40,473 bases of DNA from a virus: the IMG/VR virus record IMGVR_UViG_3300020578_000178, positions 1-40,473 of that record, one strand, 5' to 3'. The translations under genes and the position numbers were made by a program. The notes beneath the pieces are model-generated. The model was not told the DNA's origin. It was given only the letters and a program-made list of their open reading frames with translations, and made no database searches. This document shows, one piece after another, positions 1 to 8,006 of the stretch. How positions within the stretch are numbered: the stretch's first letter is position 1; each line of letters starts with the position of its first letter.

Positions 1-461
1 AAAATTGCTACTTTGGAATCTCCCGTGGTTGTCGAACCCGCGTTTTGCACCAATGTTGCATTATTTCCAATTGCAGTAATACCAACACCACTAATAACTG
101 TGGTGCCAGAAACTACAGCGACTTGGAACAACGTATCAGGATCATCAGCAACATAGGCAAAAATCTTTGTGCCTGCTTTAATTGCTTGAGATGCTGGATA
201 AAATTGTTGATTTTGAACTTGACCGGTAGAACCGTTTGTAAAAGTAACGCCAAGAAACACGCCACACGGTGTTGCTGTGGTTGTTCCTGTGTCTTTCTCA
301 ATCGTTCCAGCAGCCACCCTTTTTACTAGATCGCCATAGAAAATGTTCGTAGCATAGCCACTTGCAATTTCCATCAGGCGAGTCTGTCCCGCATAGACTT
401 GTCCACCAATTAGATTGACGGGCTTTAGTCCATACGGTGCACTTACGGTTGGATAAGCCAT
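1..461 (-). CDS. Virion structural protein (coat or head-decoration type), 3' truncated by window edge
   Basis: The frame opens at an ATG at 461 and stays open to base 1, giving 153 residues with no stop, so the C-terminus is outside the window. A good ribosome site (GGAG, 7 nt before the ATG) supports the start. The N-terminus reads MAYPTVSAPYGLKPVNLIGG and is followed by a Gly/Thr/Val-rich, beta-type sequence without Cys clusters or membrane segments. I recognise this opening from structural proteins of uncultured aquatic phages. Its place directly after scaffold and a conserved head protein fits a major coat or decoration protein. I cannot tell which of these it is. It is the last gene of the packaging/head operon that is visible here. 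Confidence 0.7.
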   Translation of the reverse strand, partial: MAYPTVSAPYGLKPVNLIGGQVYAGQTRLMEIASGYATNIFYGDLVKRVAAGTIEKDTGTTTATPCGVFLGVTFTNGSTGQVQNQQFYPASQAIKAGTKIFAYVADDPDTLFQVAVVSGTTVISGVGITAIGNNATLVQNAGSTTTGDSKVAI

Positions 462-480
462 AATTAAGCTCCAAAAGGAT

Positions 481-915
481 TTATTTAGCGCCTTTACCAA
501 AGCTAATGGACGACTTACGATCCGCAAAGATCGGCATCCGTGCATCACTCTGGCGCATTAGATTGTTATCGACGGTTTCCATCTGCCGTTCAGCTTGGTT
601 ACCGTAGTACGCATTACGCGCATCTACCATCTCTTCAGCCGCACTGCACAACATCAAGCCGCCAATTTCAATATTGCCGTTAGCATTAGGCGGAAGCAAA
701 AGTTCCGGGTGATCCTCGGCGCGTACTGGCTCCCAACCCTCCCGCATGCGCGTCGAGACGTTAGTCGCCATCGGCTGCCCTAGCAGTTGTGTCGCAATCC
801 ACCGGAACTTCTTCCCCGGTTGGGGAGTTGGGTCTGGCAAATGCGAAGGTGGAACATATACTTGCCTTGCTGTTTTTTCGCGTGTTGCAACGTCACGAGG
901 GGTGCGATCTACCAT
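481..915 (-). CDS. Conserved phage head-region protein, function unknown
   Basis: A 144-residue protein, started by an ATG with GGAGG 6 nt upstream. It begins one base after the stop of the scaffold-like gene, so the two are probably translationally linked. The sequence is hydrophilic with a Pro-rich start (residues 21-34), a REGWEPV motif in the middle, an IEIGGLMLC stretch, and a VDNNLMRQSDARMP block near the C-terminus. I recall similar proteins next to the capsid genes of aquatic phages, where they are listed as structural or hypothetical. There is no signal peptide or membrane segment. A head-completion or capsid-associated role is inferred from position only. Confidence 0.65.
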   Translation of the reverse strand: MVDRTPRDVATREKTARQVYVPPSHLPDPTPQPGKKFRWIATQLLGQPMATNVSTRMREGWEPVRAEDHPELLLPPNANGNIEIGGLMLCSAAEEMVDARNAYYGNQAERQMETVDNNLMRQSDARMPIFADRKSSISFGKGAK

Positions 916-916
916 A

Positions 917-1882
917 TCAAGCCTCCAATTTAGCTACTTCAGCCGCATACTGCTGTGGGGTTAGTCCATACTTCTTTGCCAAGTCTAGTTGTCTTGTCGT
1001 CAACTGGATTTTCTTTGTTCCAGACGAACGAGAAGCAGGCGCTACCACTGCCGCAGGCTTTTTAGGTGTCTCGCTGAATTTTTGCGACGAAACTTGTCTT
1101 TGCTGCCCAAATAGCTCGGGGAAAGTGTTTGTCATGCGCTCATCAATTTGAGCGAAGTACTCGTCTGAACGCGGGTCTACCCCTGCGGTGACTAGCTTGT
1201 GATGCAGCCCTAGTGCGTAGCTGGTGTATTCTTCGAACCCCGGTTGACCGTACCACTGGTTTTTTGCCTGCCAGCGCAGGGACTTCTCGTCCGGTTGAAC
1301 CTGTTGGGGCTGAGATTGCGGTAGTTGTATCTCATTATTTTCTTCTTGTAAAGGGGTTGGGCGATAATTATTTATCTGCGACAACCGCATCTTGGCATCG
1401 GTCAATGCTTCTTGAGCGGCAATGATGGCATCGGTGTCAAACGCCTCGTGTGCATCCTTGTACATCCGCTTGGCTGCTTCCAACTGCGCCTCGGCCTCCC
1501 GCTTGGCGGTGCCAATAAACGCTTCCTGCCCGTAATTGACCGTCTGCTTTAGCTTCTTGTTTTCTTCCGAGTAGTAATGCAACAGGCGTTCCATCTCGTG
1601 AGTCTGCCGTTCCAGCTCTTCCTTACGGCGACGCTCATCGTGACGGGCATGTGTTAACTCTTTGATACGAGCCTGCACATTGGCCGAGTACGATTCAATC
1701 TCGTCTTCGGAAGGGTCAGCAACGTCTTTGTCTAGGGGCTTACGGCCTCTGTCGCGCTCTGGGGTGTCATCGACGACCTCGATCTCAACTTCGCCACCTT
1801 CGGCAAGAACTTCTACCTCGTTCTCGGGTGACGCAGTGGGTTCTTGTTCGTCGGGAAACTTAAACTCATCTAACGTGCTCAT
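917..1882 (-). CDS. Scaffold-like protein
   Basis: A 321-residue, strongly charged protein between the co-chaperonin and coat-type genes, the usual place of the internal scaffold that guides capsid assembly. Residues 1-65 are very acidic (Glu/Asp-rich). Residues about 65-170 are a long Glu/Lys/Arg coiled-coil region with no helix breakers. After a Gln/Pro-rich hinge near 180-205 there is a smaller, more basic C-terminal part, which would suit coat binding. An AGGAGGTG sequence, a very complete match to the 16S anti-Shine-Dalgarno, lies 7 nt before the ATG and suggests high expression, as expected for scaffold. There is no serine-protease motif, so no built-in maturation protease is visible. 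Confidence 0.65.
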   Translation of the reverse strand: MSTLDEFKFPDEQEPTASPENEVEVLAEGGEVEIEVVDDTPERDRGRKPLDKDVADPSEDEIESYSANVQARIKELTHARHDERRRKEELERQTHEMERLLHYYSEENKKLKQTVNYGQEAFIGTAKREAEAQLEAAKRMYKDAHEAFDTDAIIAAQEALTDAKMRLSQINNYRPTPLQEENNEIQLPQSQPQQVQPDEKSLRWQAKNQWYGQPGFEEYTSYALGLHHKLVTAGVDPRSDEYFAQIDERMTNTFPELFGQQRQVSSQKFSETPKKPAAVVAPASRSSGTKKIQLTTRQLDLAKKYGLTPQQYAAEVAKLEA

Positions 1883-1899
1883 TTGATAACACCTCCTAG

Positions 1900-2328
1900 T
1901 TAAGCGCGGGTAATACCGCGTGGGTCATCCACCACACCTTCGACCTGATCGTCGTTGATGAAACGGAACTCTGTGCCATAGACCTTAAGACGCGTGCCTG
2001 CGTATGCCCGCACGAGAATGAAATCGCCCGCCTTACACCAAGGACCTGACGGGTATTTGTTTTCATCTTTGTAAGCATCTGGACCAACATCGACGACAAA
2101 CAAAACAACAGTAGTGAACTCTTCCTGCTTTTTGACTTGCTCAGACTTGATGATGCTGCTGTTCTCAAACGTCTCATCCGCAGGCGGTAGCGTGCATAAA
2201 ATCTTCCACCCAACAGCTCTGGGCAACATGCGTCCGCGCTCCTCAATGGGAATGTCTTCGCCGGGAGCCTCGCTGGTTTGTATCGGCTCCGGCATTTGAA
2301 TACCCGGTGGTAGCAGTAGTTCACTCAT
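1900..2328 (-). CDS. GroES-like co-chaperonin (Cpn10 family)
   Basis: A 142-residue protein. After a Pro-rich leader of about 40 residues it follows the Cpn10 pattern: GWKILCTLPP (first strand), a loop with SSIIKSE in place of the GroEL-contacting mobile loop, VVDVGPDAY, then KAGDFILVRAYAGTRLK and a C-terminal FINDDQVEGVV. In the family this protein caps GroEL and modifies the folding chamber. T4 gp31 is a phage example required for capsid folding. Its place between portal and scaffold suggests the same job for the coat protein. The second ATG (2328) is preferred because AAGGAG sits 6 nt before it and directly touches the ATG at 2334. The gene overlaps the end of the 66-aa gene by 8 nt, and its ribosome site is inside that gene. 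Confidence 0.72.
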   Translation of the reverse strand: MSELLLPPGIQMPEPIQTSEAPGEDIPIEERGRMLPRAVGWKILCTLPPADETFENSSIIKSEQVKKQEEFTTVVLFVVDVGPDAYKDENKYPSGPWCKAGDFILVRAYAGTRLKVYGTEFRFINDDQVEGVVDDPRGITRA

Positions 2329-2521
2329 CTTCATCTCCTTTATTCATTGCTTCAACAAGGTCTAATATATGACGCTCTGCAATGGCAAGACCTTGAATAA
2401 GCCCGCAGAGATATTTATAGGAGGTGAAGTCTGGACATTGCCCAGTGGCAATGTCATCAGCGTAGTTGTTCATATCAGCCCGTAACTTGTCGCGCAGTAC
2501 GGATGCGAAAGAGTCGATCAT
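2321..2521 (-). CDS. Small conserved phage protein next to portal, function unknown
   Basis: A 66-residue, mostly helical protein (start MIDSFASVLRDKL, end NKGDEDE). Its ATG overlaps the portal stop codon (2518-2521) and its end overlaps the co-chaperonin start, so it is part of a translationally coupled chain. It has no Cys pairs, membrane segment or recognisable enzyme motif. Small helical proteins at this place are common in related phages, but I do not know a function. A head assembly role is inferred from position only. Confidence 0.6.
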   Translation of the reverse strand: MIDSFASVLRDKLRADMNNYADDIATGQCPDFTSYKYLCGLIQGLAIAERHILDLVEAMNKGDEDE

Positions 2522-5025
2522 TTGTTAGGTTTCTCCTTTTTGTTGGACGAGGCGTAAGCGTTTAGTTGATTCACCATTGCCTGCTTACGTTGGAAGTCGG
2601 ACTGTTCACGTGCTTTAGCCGCTTCCAACCCCAAACGCACGCCTTCTCGTTCTTGTTCACCGACAACACGCGCTTTGGTCTCTTCGATCTGCGCTTGGGT
2701 CTTCATCGCATCTAACTGCAACTGACCATCCAAACGCTCTCTATCCAACTCCAGCCTGTCGCTCTGCGCTGCCGCATCGAGGGCTAGTTTCTGTTTCTTA
2801 AGATCAAGCTCCTGCTGCTTGATCTGTAGTTCTTGCATCTGCATCTGAACCAACGGGTCTTGTGCCTGTTGTTGTGCTTGCTGCTGTGCAGCCTGCGCTT
2901 GGTTCTGCTGCAACACCTGCTGTGCTGCCTGCGCCATCATGGTCGATAGCGCTACCTCAACCTGCGGTGGCAACTGCTCATCTTCAGGTGGCAACGAGAA
3001 CCCAAGCTGCTGTTCAATCTTCTGGCGATACAGGAACCCTGCATGCTCTGCGATATGCGCCGCCATTGCCGCTTGAATCTGTGGTGCACGCGGGTTCTGC
3101 CCAATCAACTGCATCATCATAGGGTCTTGCGCTGCGGACATATGCACAGCAATATGCGACTGATGGTCTTGATACAGGAACGCTTTTAACGGCTCGCCTT
3201 TCAGACACGCCATGTTTTCTGACACAGGGTCTTTGGGTTTCTGGTCGCTTGGCAGCGGTACTAACTTCTCAGCGTTCTTGATGTTCAACACGTCCAACAT
3301 CGCACGGTGCAGCTCTGGCATGTCGTAAATGTTCGGTGCCATCTGCGCCATCTGAATGACTGCTTGATACTGCACCACCCGCTGACTCATGGTGGACGCG
3401 TTGGGGTCTGACACGGGGATTACGTCCACCATGTCATAGTCAGTCTTCTTGGCTTTCTTGGTGCCGTACTCTGGCGTGTAGTCGTAGTCCGGATCAGTGA
3501 AGTCGCGGATGATGTCTTTGAGTAGTTTGAGTTCTTTCTTCAGCGTGAAGTGAACTCGCGCATGCACCGCAGTCAACACTTTCAGTTGCCGCTCCAAGAG
3601 CGCCAGCGTTGTGCCCACCGGGGCTTGTGCCGACATGTCTGAAATCTTCATGTCTGCGGTAGCGGCAAACCGTCGCCCTTCTTCCACGATGGTGTTCATC
3701 AACTGGAACAACGTGGCCGATGGTTCTTTGTACGGCAGCGGCAGTATGGAGTCACGGATGTTGCCCGAGGCTACATCCACATCACGCCACTCACCCGGAG
3801 CAATCGGTGTGTCGTCGCCCTTAATACGCAAGCCGCGTGACTTCAACCCACCGGGCAAGTTCGACAACGTACCTGAGTCGGTCAACTGCCTCATCAGCGA
3901 TGTGGCGTTCTTGGCAAACCCACCGATCAAATGAAACAAACCGAAGCCATACGCACCAAAGCCGGGGACATACTGGTAGTGCACAAAGTGCTGACGCTTT
4001 AGCTGAAGCGGGTCGTCTTCTAACCAATTACGACGCACTGCTAAAACCGTATTGGTACCTTTTAGTATGGTGACTACGTACGGCAGCGCAATACTCGTTT
4101 CTTCACCCTCTTCATTTTTGTCTTCAAAGCCCTTTAAGTTCAAATCCACATGGCACTCAAACAACACATAACGGTCGTCGTTTAAGTTGGTAAAACCTGT
4201 TTCTTTGTCTTTGGCTTTCTTAATGTCGTCCTCCATCTTGGGAGGATCAGGCAGCTCGATGTCACAGTAAAACCCGCCTTGCTGCAACTTAATAATCTCG
4301 TTTTTGGTTTTGCGCATCACATGCGTCATGCGATGGCAAGTGTCCAAGTCTGTCGTACCGTACGGCAGTAGGATGTCTTCTGCTGGAATAAACATCGCCA
4401 CTTGGCGACCGAGGTTGGGGTCGTAATAAATTTTCTTAAACGCCGAGCCTGTTGCTGGCAGTGACCACAGCATGCGCTCGTGTTCTGGCCGGTACTCCGT
4501 CATCACTTCCGTCAACTGGAAGTTCATATCCTCTTCTACGCGTGCTGCGGCTTCTTGTATGTCTGGCGTATCTTTACCAATAATCTTGGTACGCACCGGC
4601 CCCTGTGCAGGGAACGTCTCGGTAATCGTCTCAGCTTGAAAGCGGACAACCGCCTCTGTGATCATTGGGTGGAATACGCCACATGCGCCGTTCCATGGTT
4701 CTGTTCTTTCTTCAATCTGCAAGCCCAACAGCTTGATGCCTTCTACGTAAGACTTTTCCCACTCTTTGCGAGCGTTCTTATCGTTGTTGATGTCTTCTTC
4801 CAAATCGCCTGCCACTTGCAGCAGCACATCGTCATCAATAAAGTCCGCAAGGTTAGCGTTGAACGTCTCTGCCGTTGTCGGTTCAGGCAGCAATGAAATT
4901 TGAAGACCGGCTGTTTTAATGCTGACTTCTTCCGGGTCTACGATCTCAATCTCAAGGTCGGGTTCTTCTTCCCCTAGTGCGGCCAAGCCTGTTGGTGCTG
5001 CGTAAAGACTTTTGTCGATTGCCAT
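2518..5025 (-). CDS. Portal protein
   Basis: An 835-residue protein directly downstream of the terminase, expected to form the dodecameric ring at the unique capsid vertex through which DNA enters and leaves. The N-terminal 90 residues are acidic. Residues about 85-150 carry the typical block with EWEKSYVEGIKLLG followed by TEPWNGACGVFHPMITEAVV, as in portals of podovirus-like aquatic phages. The central part is the alpha/beta portal core. From about residue 690 there is a long Gln/Ala-rich stretch and then a charged coiled coil to a Lys-rich C-terminus, which could form a barrel extending into the capsid. The length is within the range of large portals. It starts 3 nt after the cupin gene. 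Confidence 0.85.
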   Translation of the reverse strand: MAIDKSLYAAPTGLAALGEEEPDLEIEIVDPEEVSIKTAGLQISLLPEPTTAETFNANLADFIDDDVLLQVAGDLEEDINNDKNARKEWEKSYVEGIKLLGLQIEERTEPWNGACGVFHPMITEAVVRFQAETITETFPAQGPVRTKIIGKDTPDIQEAAARVEEDMNFQLTEVMTEYRPEHERMLWSLPATGSAFKKIYYDPNLGRQVAMFIPAEDILLPYGTTDLDTCHRMTHVMRKTKNEIIKLQQGGFYCDIELPDPPKMEDDIKKAKDKETGFTNLNDDRYVLFECHVDLNLKGFEDKNEEGEETSIALPYVVTILKGTNTVLAVRRNWLEDDPLQLKRQHFVHYQYVPGFGAYGFGLFHLIGGFAKNATSLMRQLTDSGTLSNLPGGLKSRGLRIKGDDTPIAPGEWRDVDVASGNIRDSILPLPYKEPSATLFQLMNTIVEEGRRFAATADMKISDMSAQAPVGTTLALLERQLKVLTAVHARVHFTLKKELKLLKDIIRDFTDPDYDYTPEYGTKKAKKTDYDMVDVIPVSDPNASTMSQRVVQYQAVIQMAQMAPNIYDMPELHRAMLDVLNIKNAEKLVPLPSDQKPKDPVSENMACLKGEPLKAFLYQDHQSHIAVHMSAAQDPMMMQLIGQNPRAPQIQAAMAAHIAEHAGFLYRQKIEQQLGFSLPPEDEQLPPQVEVALSTMMAQAAQQVLQQNQAQAAQQQAQQQAQDPLVQMQMQELQIKQQELDLKKQKLALDAAAQSDRLELDRERLDGQLQLDAMKTQAQIEETKARVVGEQEREGVRLGLEAAKAREQSDFQRKQAMVNQLNAYASSNKKEKPNK

Positions 5026-5028
5026 GAT

Positions 5029-5487
5029 TTAATCCTCAAGTTTGTTAGGGCAACTGCCATGCGTTAAGCCGTTAACATCAAGCCAGTCGTTCCCTACGCA
5101 AGAAGGTGGTGTGCCGTTGAGCCATTTTTGAATGGACAAAAAAGAACCGCCCAGATTCCCGGTTATTCCTTCGTGCCAGTAAGATGGGTATATCCTCACC
5201 GGAACTGGGTTGTTGGCAATCTGCGTATGCGAGTAAATGACCCCGTTAATGACAAAATCTAAATCCCCCGACAGATATAACTCATAACTGTCTACGTTGG
5301 GGTGAATGTGCGACGGAGCACTAGAGTTAGGCCGCGCAGTAAACATCTGTACTTGGTAGCAGCTATCACGGTAAAGACACGTTCCCGTCATGTTGTCATA
5401 GACCGTAACTGCATTAGGCGGTGGGAACAACGCTCGGTTGGCAAGCCACCAAGAAGCAAACGCTGTTAGATCGTCAAAGTGTTCCAT
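5029..5487 (-). CDS. Cupin-fold protein between terminase and portal
   Basis: A 152-residue protein. Its centre (residues about 55-85) contains PSHIHPNVDSYELYLSGDL, which fits the first cupin motif (HxH followed by Glu and Gly). The second motif is represented by the later RIYPSYWHEG segment, whose His could be the third metal ligand. Cupins are small beta-barrels used as metal-dependent oxygenases, isomerases or simple binding modules. The ATG shares one base with the large-terminase stop codon and the portal follows after 3 nt, so it is co-expressed with packaging genes. The role is unknown. Sugar or nucleotide modification, or a purely structural use, are both possible. Confidence 0.6.
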   Translation of the reverse strand: MEHFDDLTAFASWWLANRALFPPPNAVTVYDNMTGTCLYRDSCYQVQMFTARPNSSAPSHIHPNVDSYELYLSGDLDFVINGVIYSHTQIANNPVPVRIYPSYWHEGITGNLGGSFLSIQKWLNGTPPSCVGNDWLDVNGLTHGSCPNKLED

Positions 5488-7016
5488 CAGTAATAAGCCG
5501 CTTTGCGTGGGATGCTATACCGCACGTCATCCGGTTCGTCCGTATCTAATGAAATGAAGCCGCCCTGCCTAAAACGCAGAAGGGCTTGAGAGGTGGTGTC
5601 TACAAAGTCGTCGTGCTCGCCCACCGGGAACGCTGCCACTTCTTCGATGACTTCTCGTGCCCAGCGGGTATCAGGTGCCCAGACTTTACCAGAGGAGAAT
5701 AAATCCGCAATAGCGTTGACTCGGACGATCTTGTCGTTGCCTCGGCTGGGGGAGAACTCTTGGACGGGGATGCCCATTGCTCTGAGTTCTTGGATGAGCG
5801 GGGCACCGGCTGCCTTTTTCTCCACAATGAACGCATCGGGTTCCCACTCCTTGTAGTGCTTCAAGGCGACTTGTTTTAATTCTGGAAACGCTATTCGGTC
5901 TTTAAACGCATCGAGCAGTATGACCTGCGGGGTGTCGTTCTCTTCCTCGTTGTAGAACACGCCCCATGTGGTGCAGGCGGAAAAGTCAGACGAGTTCTTG
6001 GTCTCGTACGCCGTATCCCAGCTCTGGATAATGTACTCGCACTTCGGGGGGTCGTCGTTTAGCCAGATGCGCCAGCTTTTTCGCGCGATGATGGCTGACG
6101 ACTCTGAGGTGGGCTGCTGCATGTACTGGGCGTTCCAGTACCGGGGATCGAGCGCTGCTTTAACTTTCTTTAGCTGGTCTAACGGCCATTGTTCAGGCCA
6201 CAGGCTTTTCTCTTTATCTGAATTCTCGTGCAGGATGGCGGGGAGTTCGACGATTTCCCACGGCAGGGCTTCTGGATTTCGTGTCTGGTAGTCAATCAGC
6301 TTACCGGTTATATCCAACAGCGACCACCTAGTCATAATGACAATGATTGCCCCTCCGGGCATTAGACGCTGCAATGGACCTGTCTGGAACCATGACCACG
6401 CGGTATCAAAGGCAAGTCTGGAGTTTGATTTTATGTCCTGTTCCGAATGAGGGTCATCGACCACAAACAAATCAGCCCCACGACCGGCCAACGCACCGCC
6501 GACACCAGCAGCGTAGTACTGCCCCCCTGCACCGGTTGACCATTTACCTGCTGCCTTCTGATCGTCTGCAATGCGTGTATCAGGGAACAGCTCTTGATAC
6601 TCGTCACTCTCAATCAGGTTTCTCACCCGCCGACCAAAGTCTTCCGATAGCCCCGCCGTGTGGGTGCCCATGATGATCTTTTTATTGGGATACTTGCCAA
6701 GAAAATAAGCCGGGAACAGATAGGACGAAAATTCGGACTTGCCGTGACGTGGCGCAATATTGATAATGACGCGCTTCTTTTTGCCTTCGATCACGTCTTC
6801 GAAAATGCGGGAGAGTTTTCTGTGATGCGCCCCAATCTTGAAGCCGGGGTAGACGTGCGTGGCAAACCCGAGAAGTGAGTCTTTACCTATCTGCTTTGAC
6901 GCACGGGATGCGCGCTCTTCCAAGTCCGCCAACAGCTCCGCTTTCTCCTGCGGGTTTAGCGTGGGCAAAATGCGGTTTAGCGCCTTGATTTCTTCAGGAC
7001 TCAGTATTGCGTTCAC
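5487..7016 (-). CDS. terL: Terminase large subunit (packaging ATPase/nuclease)
   Basis: A 509-residue protein that pumps DNA into the prohead and cuts it. The N-terminal ATPase has a Walker A-type APRHGKSE (residues 88-95), a Walker B LFVVDD (183-188) and the MTRW coupling motif (228-231). The C-terminal RNase H-like nuclease begins with SWDTA (332-336), whose Asp is a metal ligand. It has a second acidic site around IVEKKAAG and ends with EHDDFVDTTSQALL, giving the third acidic ligand. The order and length are normal for this terminase family. It overlaps the small-terminase gene by 23 nt and the cupin gene by 1 nt, so the three are one translational unit. Confidence 0.95.
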   Translation of the reverse strand: MNAILSPEEIKALNRILPTLNPQEKAELLADLEERASRASKQIGKDSLLGFATHVYPGFKIGAHHRKLSRIFEDVIEGKKKRVIINIAPRHGKSEFSSYLFPAYFLGKYPNKKIIMGTHTAGLSEDFGRRVRNLIESDEYQELFPDTRIADDQKAAGKWSTGAGGQYYAAGVGGALAGRGADLFVVDDPHSEQDIKSNSRLAFDTAWSWFQTGPLQRLMPGGAIIVIMTRWSLLDITGKLIDYQTRNPEALPWEIVELPAILHENSDKEKSLWPEQWPLDQLKKVKAALDPRYWNAQYMQQPTSESSAIIARKSWRIWLNDDPPKCEYIIQSWDTAYETKNSSDFSACTTWGVFYNEEENDTPQVILLDAFKDRIAFPELKQVALKHYKEWEPDAFIVEKKAAGAPLIQELRAMGIPVQEFSPSRGNDKIVRVNAIADLFSSGKVWAPDTRWAREVIEEVAAFPVGEHDDFVDTTSQALLRFRQGGFISLDTDEPDDVRYSIPRKAAYY

Positions 7017-7626
7017 CGTCGTCCTCTGCTGTGTCTAACTCTTGACAATCTATTTCTTGAATTTCTTGAATTTCTTGAACATCGGTAATGTCCACAATCT
7101 TTGCTATTTTGTTAAGCTTTTCTTTGATGCGTGTTTCTAGTTCAACGTCGGATAGTTCGGTCTTCTTGACCTCAATTTTCTCAGTGAATAACCCGACCTC
7201 GGTAACCTTGCCCAAGAGAGCAAGCGCTTTTAAGCGGACAGAAGCGGTGGGGTGTTTGGTTTCTTCCAGTAATTGCGCTACCGCATAACCACGAATCTCT
7301 TGCGCTTGATTAATAAAATGCCAATCATACGCCGTTAGCATGCCGACCAAGTGCTGAACAGCCGCAGGGGTTTTGATTTGTTCCAGCGCCTTGTGGGTTT
7401 GATTAGGCGGTTGGGCCGTAACCAGTTGGGTAAAGGCTGTCCGCGCCGCACTGACCTGCGCTTCGGTAGCAATTTCTTCTTCGTCTATTGCGCCTAGCTC
7501 TTTTAGCCAGTCTAAGGTGTTGGTTTGTGCGTCAACATGTTCCGTGGGGTGTGTTTTTTCCACGGGCACAAACCCAACAGGAGCGGCCTCAATTTGCGGC
7601 TCAAAATCAATCAAATGGTCAAACAT
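6994..7626 (-). CDS. Probable terminase small subunit
   Basis: A 210-residue protein at the head of the packaging operon, overlapping the large terminase by 23 nt. That is the usual place of the small terminase, which recognises DNA for packaging. An upstream in-frame ATG exists at 7734, but AAGGA lies 8 nt before the ATG at 7626, and this start (MFDHLIDFEP) keeps the intergenic terminator outside the gene. The middle (residues about 60-150) is helical with repeated Ala/Leu blocks. The C-terminus is acidic and contains a QEIQEIQEI repeat encoded by three tandem copies of ATTTCTTGA (plus-strand sense, 7052-7078). No classical HTH is obvious. The assignment rests mainly on synteny. Confidence 0.6.
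   Translation of the reverse strand: MFDHLIDFEPQIEAAPVGFVPVEKTHPTEHVDAQTNTLDWLKELGAIDEEEIATEAQVSAARTAFTQLVTAQPPNQTHKALEQIKTPAAVQHLVGMLTAYDWHFINQAQEIRGYAVAQLLEETKHPTASVRLKALALLGKVTEVGLFTEKIEVKKTELSDVELETRIKEKLNKIAKIVDITDVQEIQEIQEIDCQELDTAEDDGERNTES
7052..7078. repeat. Three tandem copies of a 9-bp repeat inside the small-terminase gene
   Basis: ATTTCTTGA occurs three times without interruption (7052-7060, 7061-7069, 7070-7078). Read on the minus strand it encodes the repeated tripeptide QEI near the C-terminus. A 9-bp unit keeps the frame, so copy number could change by slippage without breaking the protein. Confidence 0.9.
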
Positions 7627-7657
7627 GCGATGGTCCTTGCAACCACGTTGGCCGCAG

Positions 7658-7684
7658 TGTATAGTTGAAGCTGCAAGCGTGCAA
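7658..7684 (-). promoter_or_regulatory. Weak candidate promoter for the packaging/head operon
   Basis: On the minus strand TTGCAC (7684-7679) and TATACA (7663-7658) are separated by 15 bp, about 30 bp upstream of the small-terminase start codon. The match to the sigma-70 consensus is partial and the spacing is short, so this is only the best-looking site in the right place. Confidence 0.25.
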
Positions 7685-7724
7685 GTGTTGCCGTTTGTTT
7701 CTCCCCTCGTTAATCGCGAGATTG

Positions 7725-7748
7725 GCCCCGGCAACGGGGCTTTTTTTT
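7725..7748 (+). terminator. Rho-independent terminator, plus strand
   Basis: GCCCCG and CGGGGC form a 6-bp GC stem around a GCAA tetraloop (7725-7740), followed directly by eight T (7741-7748). It works only on plus-strand transcripts, which would be antisense RNA coming out of the head module, because no plus-strand gene lies upstream. It therefore looks like an insulator in front of the early operon. Confidence 0.8.
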
Positions 7749-7928
7749 CGTTTGTGCTGTTAGTTTTTTAACAACAGTGGTTTTTTAAAATTTTTATAAT
7801 ATTGGTGGGGGGTGTGGATGGTGTTGTCTAGGTGATAACGGGAATAGTGGGGATGGTTGTAAAACACTGTTCTATGGGCTGCCCCCCTGCCATGCAAATT
7901 TAGGGGGGTGGGGGTACGGTGGGGTGCG

Positions 7929-7950
7929 AAAAACGGCCAAAATCAGGCCG
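7929..7950 (-). terminator. Terminator-like hairpin, minus strand
   Basis: On the minus strand CGGCC (7950-7946), a 7-nt loop and GGCCG (7938-7934) are followed by five T (7933-7929). It would stop minus-strand transcription arriving from the early region before it enters the packaging operon. The stem is short, so confidence is moderate. Confidence 0.45.
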
Positions 7951-7952
7951 AA

Positions 7953-7975
7953 AACGGGGTGAATCTGACCCCATT
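7953..7975. repeat. Dispersed palindrome, copy 1
   Basis: AAC-GGGGTGA-ATC-TGACCCC-ATT. It differs from the consensus (GGGGTCA-NN-TGACCCC with AAC/ATT flanks) by one base in the left arm and a 3-nt centre. It lies in the divergent region about 90 bp before the first early gene, just upstream of a candidate promoter. Confidence 0.85.
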
Positions 7976-7977
7976 CG

Positions 7978-8006
7978 TTTCGATCAAAACATGGTTTCTG
8001 GATAAT
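7978..8006 (+). promoter_or_regulatory. Weak candidate promoter for the early operon
   Basis: TTTCGA (7978-7983) and GATAAT (8001-8006) are 17 bp apart. The -10 matches the sigma-70 consensus at five of six positions, the -35 at only three. Palindrome copy 1 ends 2 bp upstream of the -35, which would suit an operator. A start near 8013 would leave a leader of about 50 nt before the first early gene. Confidence 0.3.
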
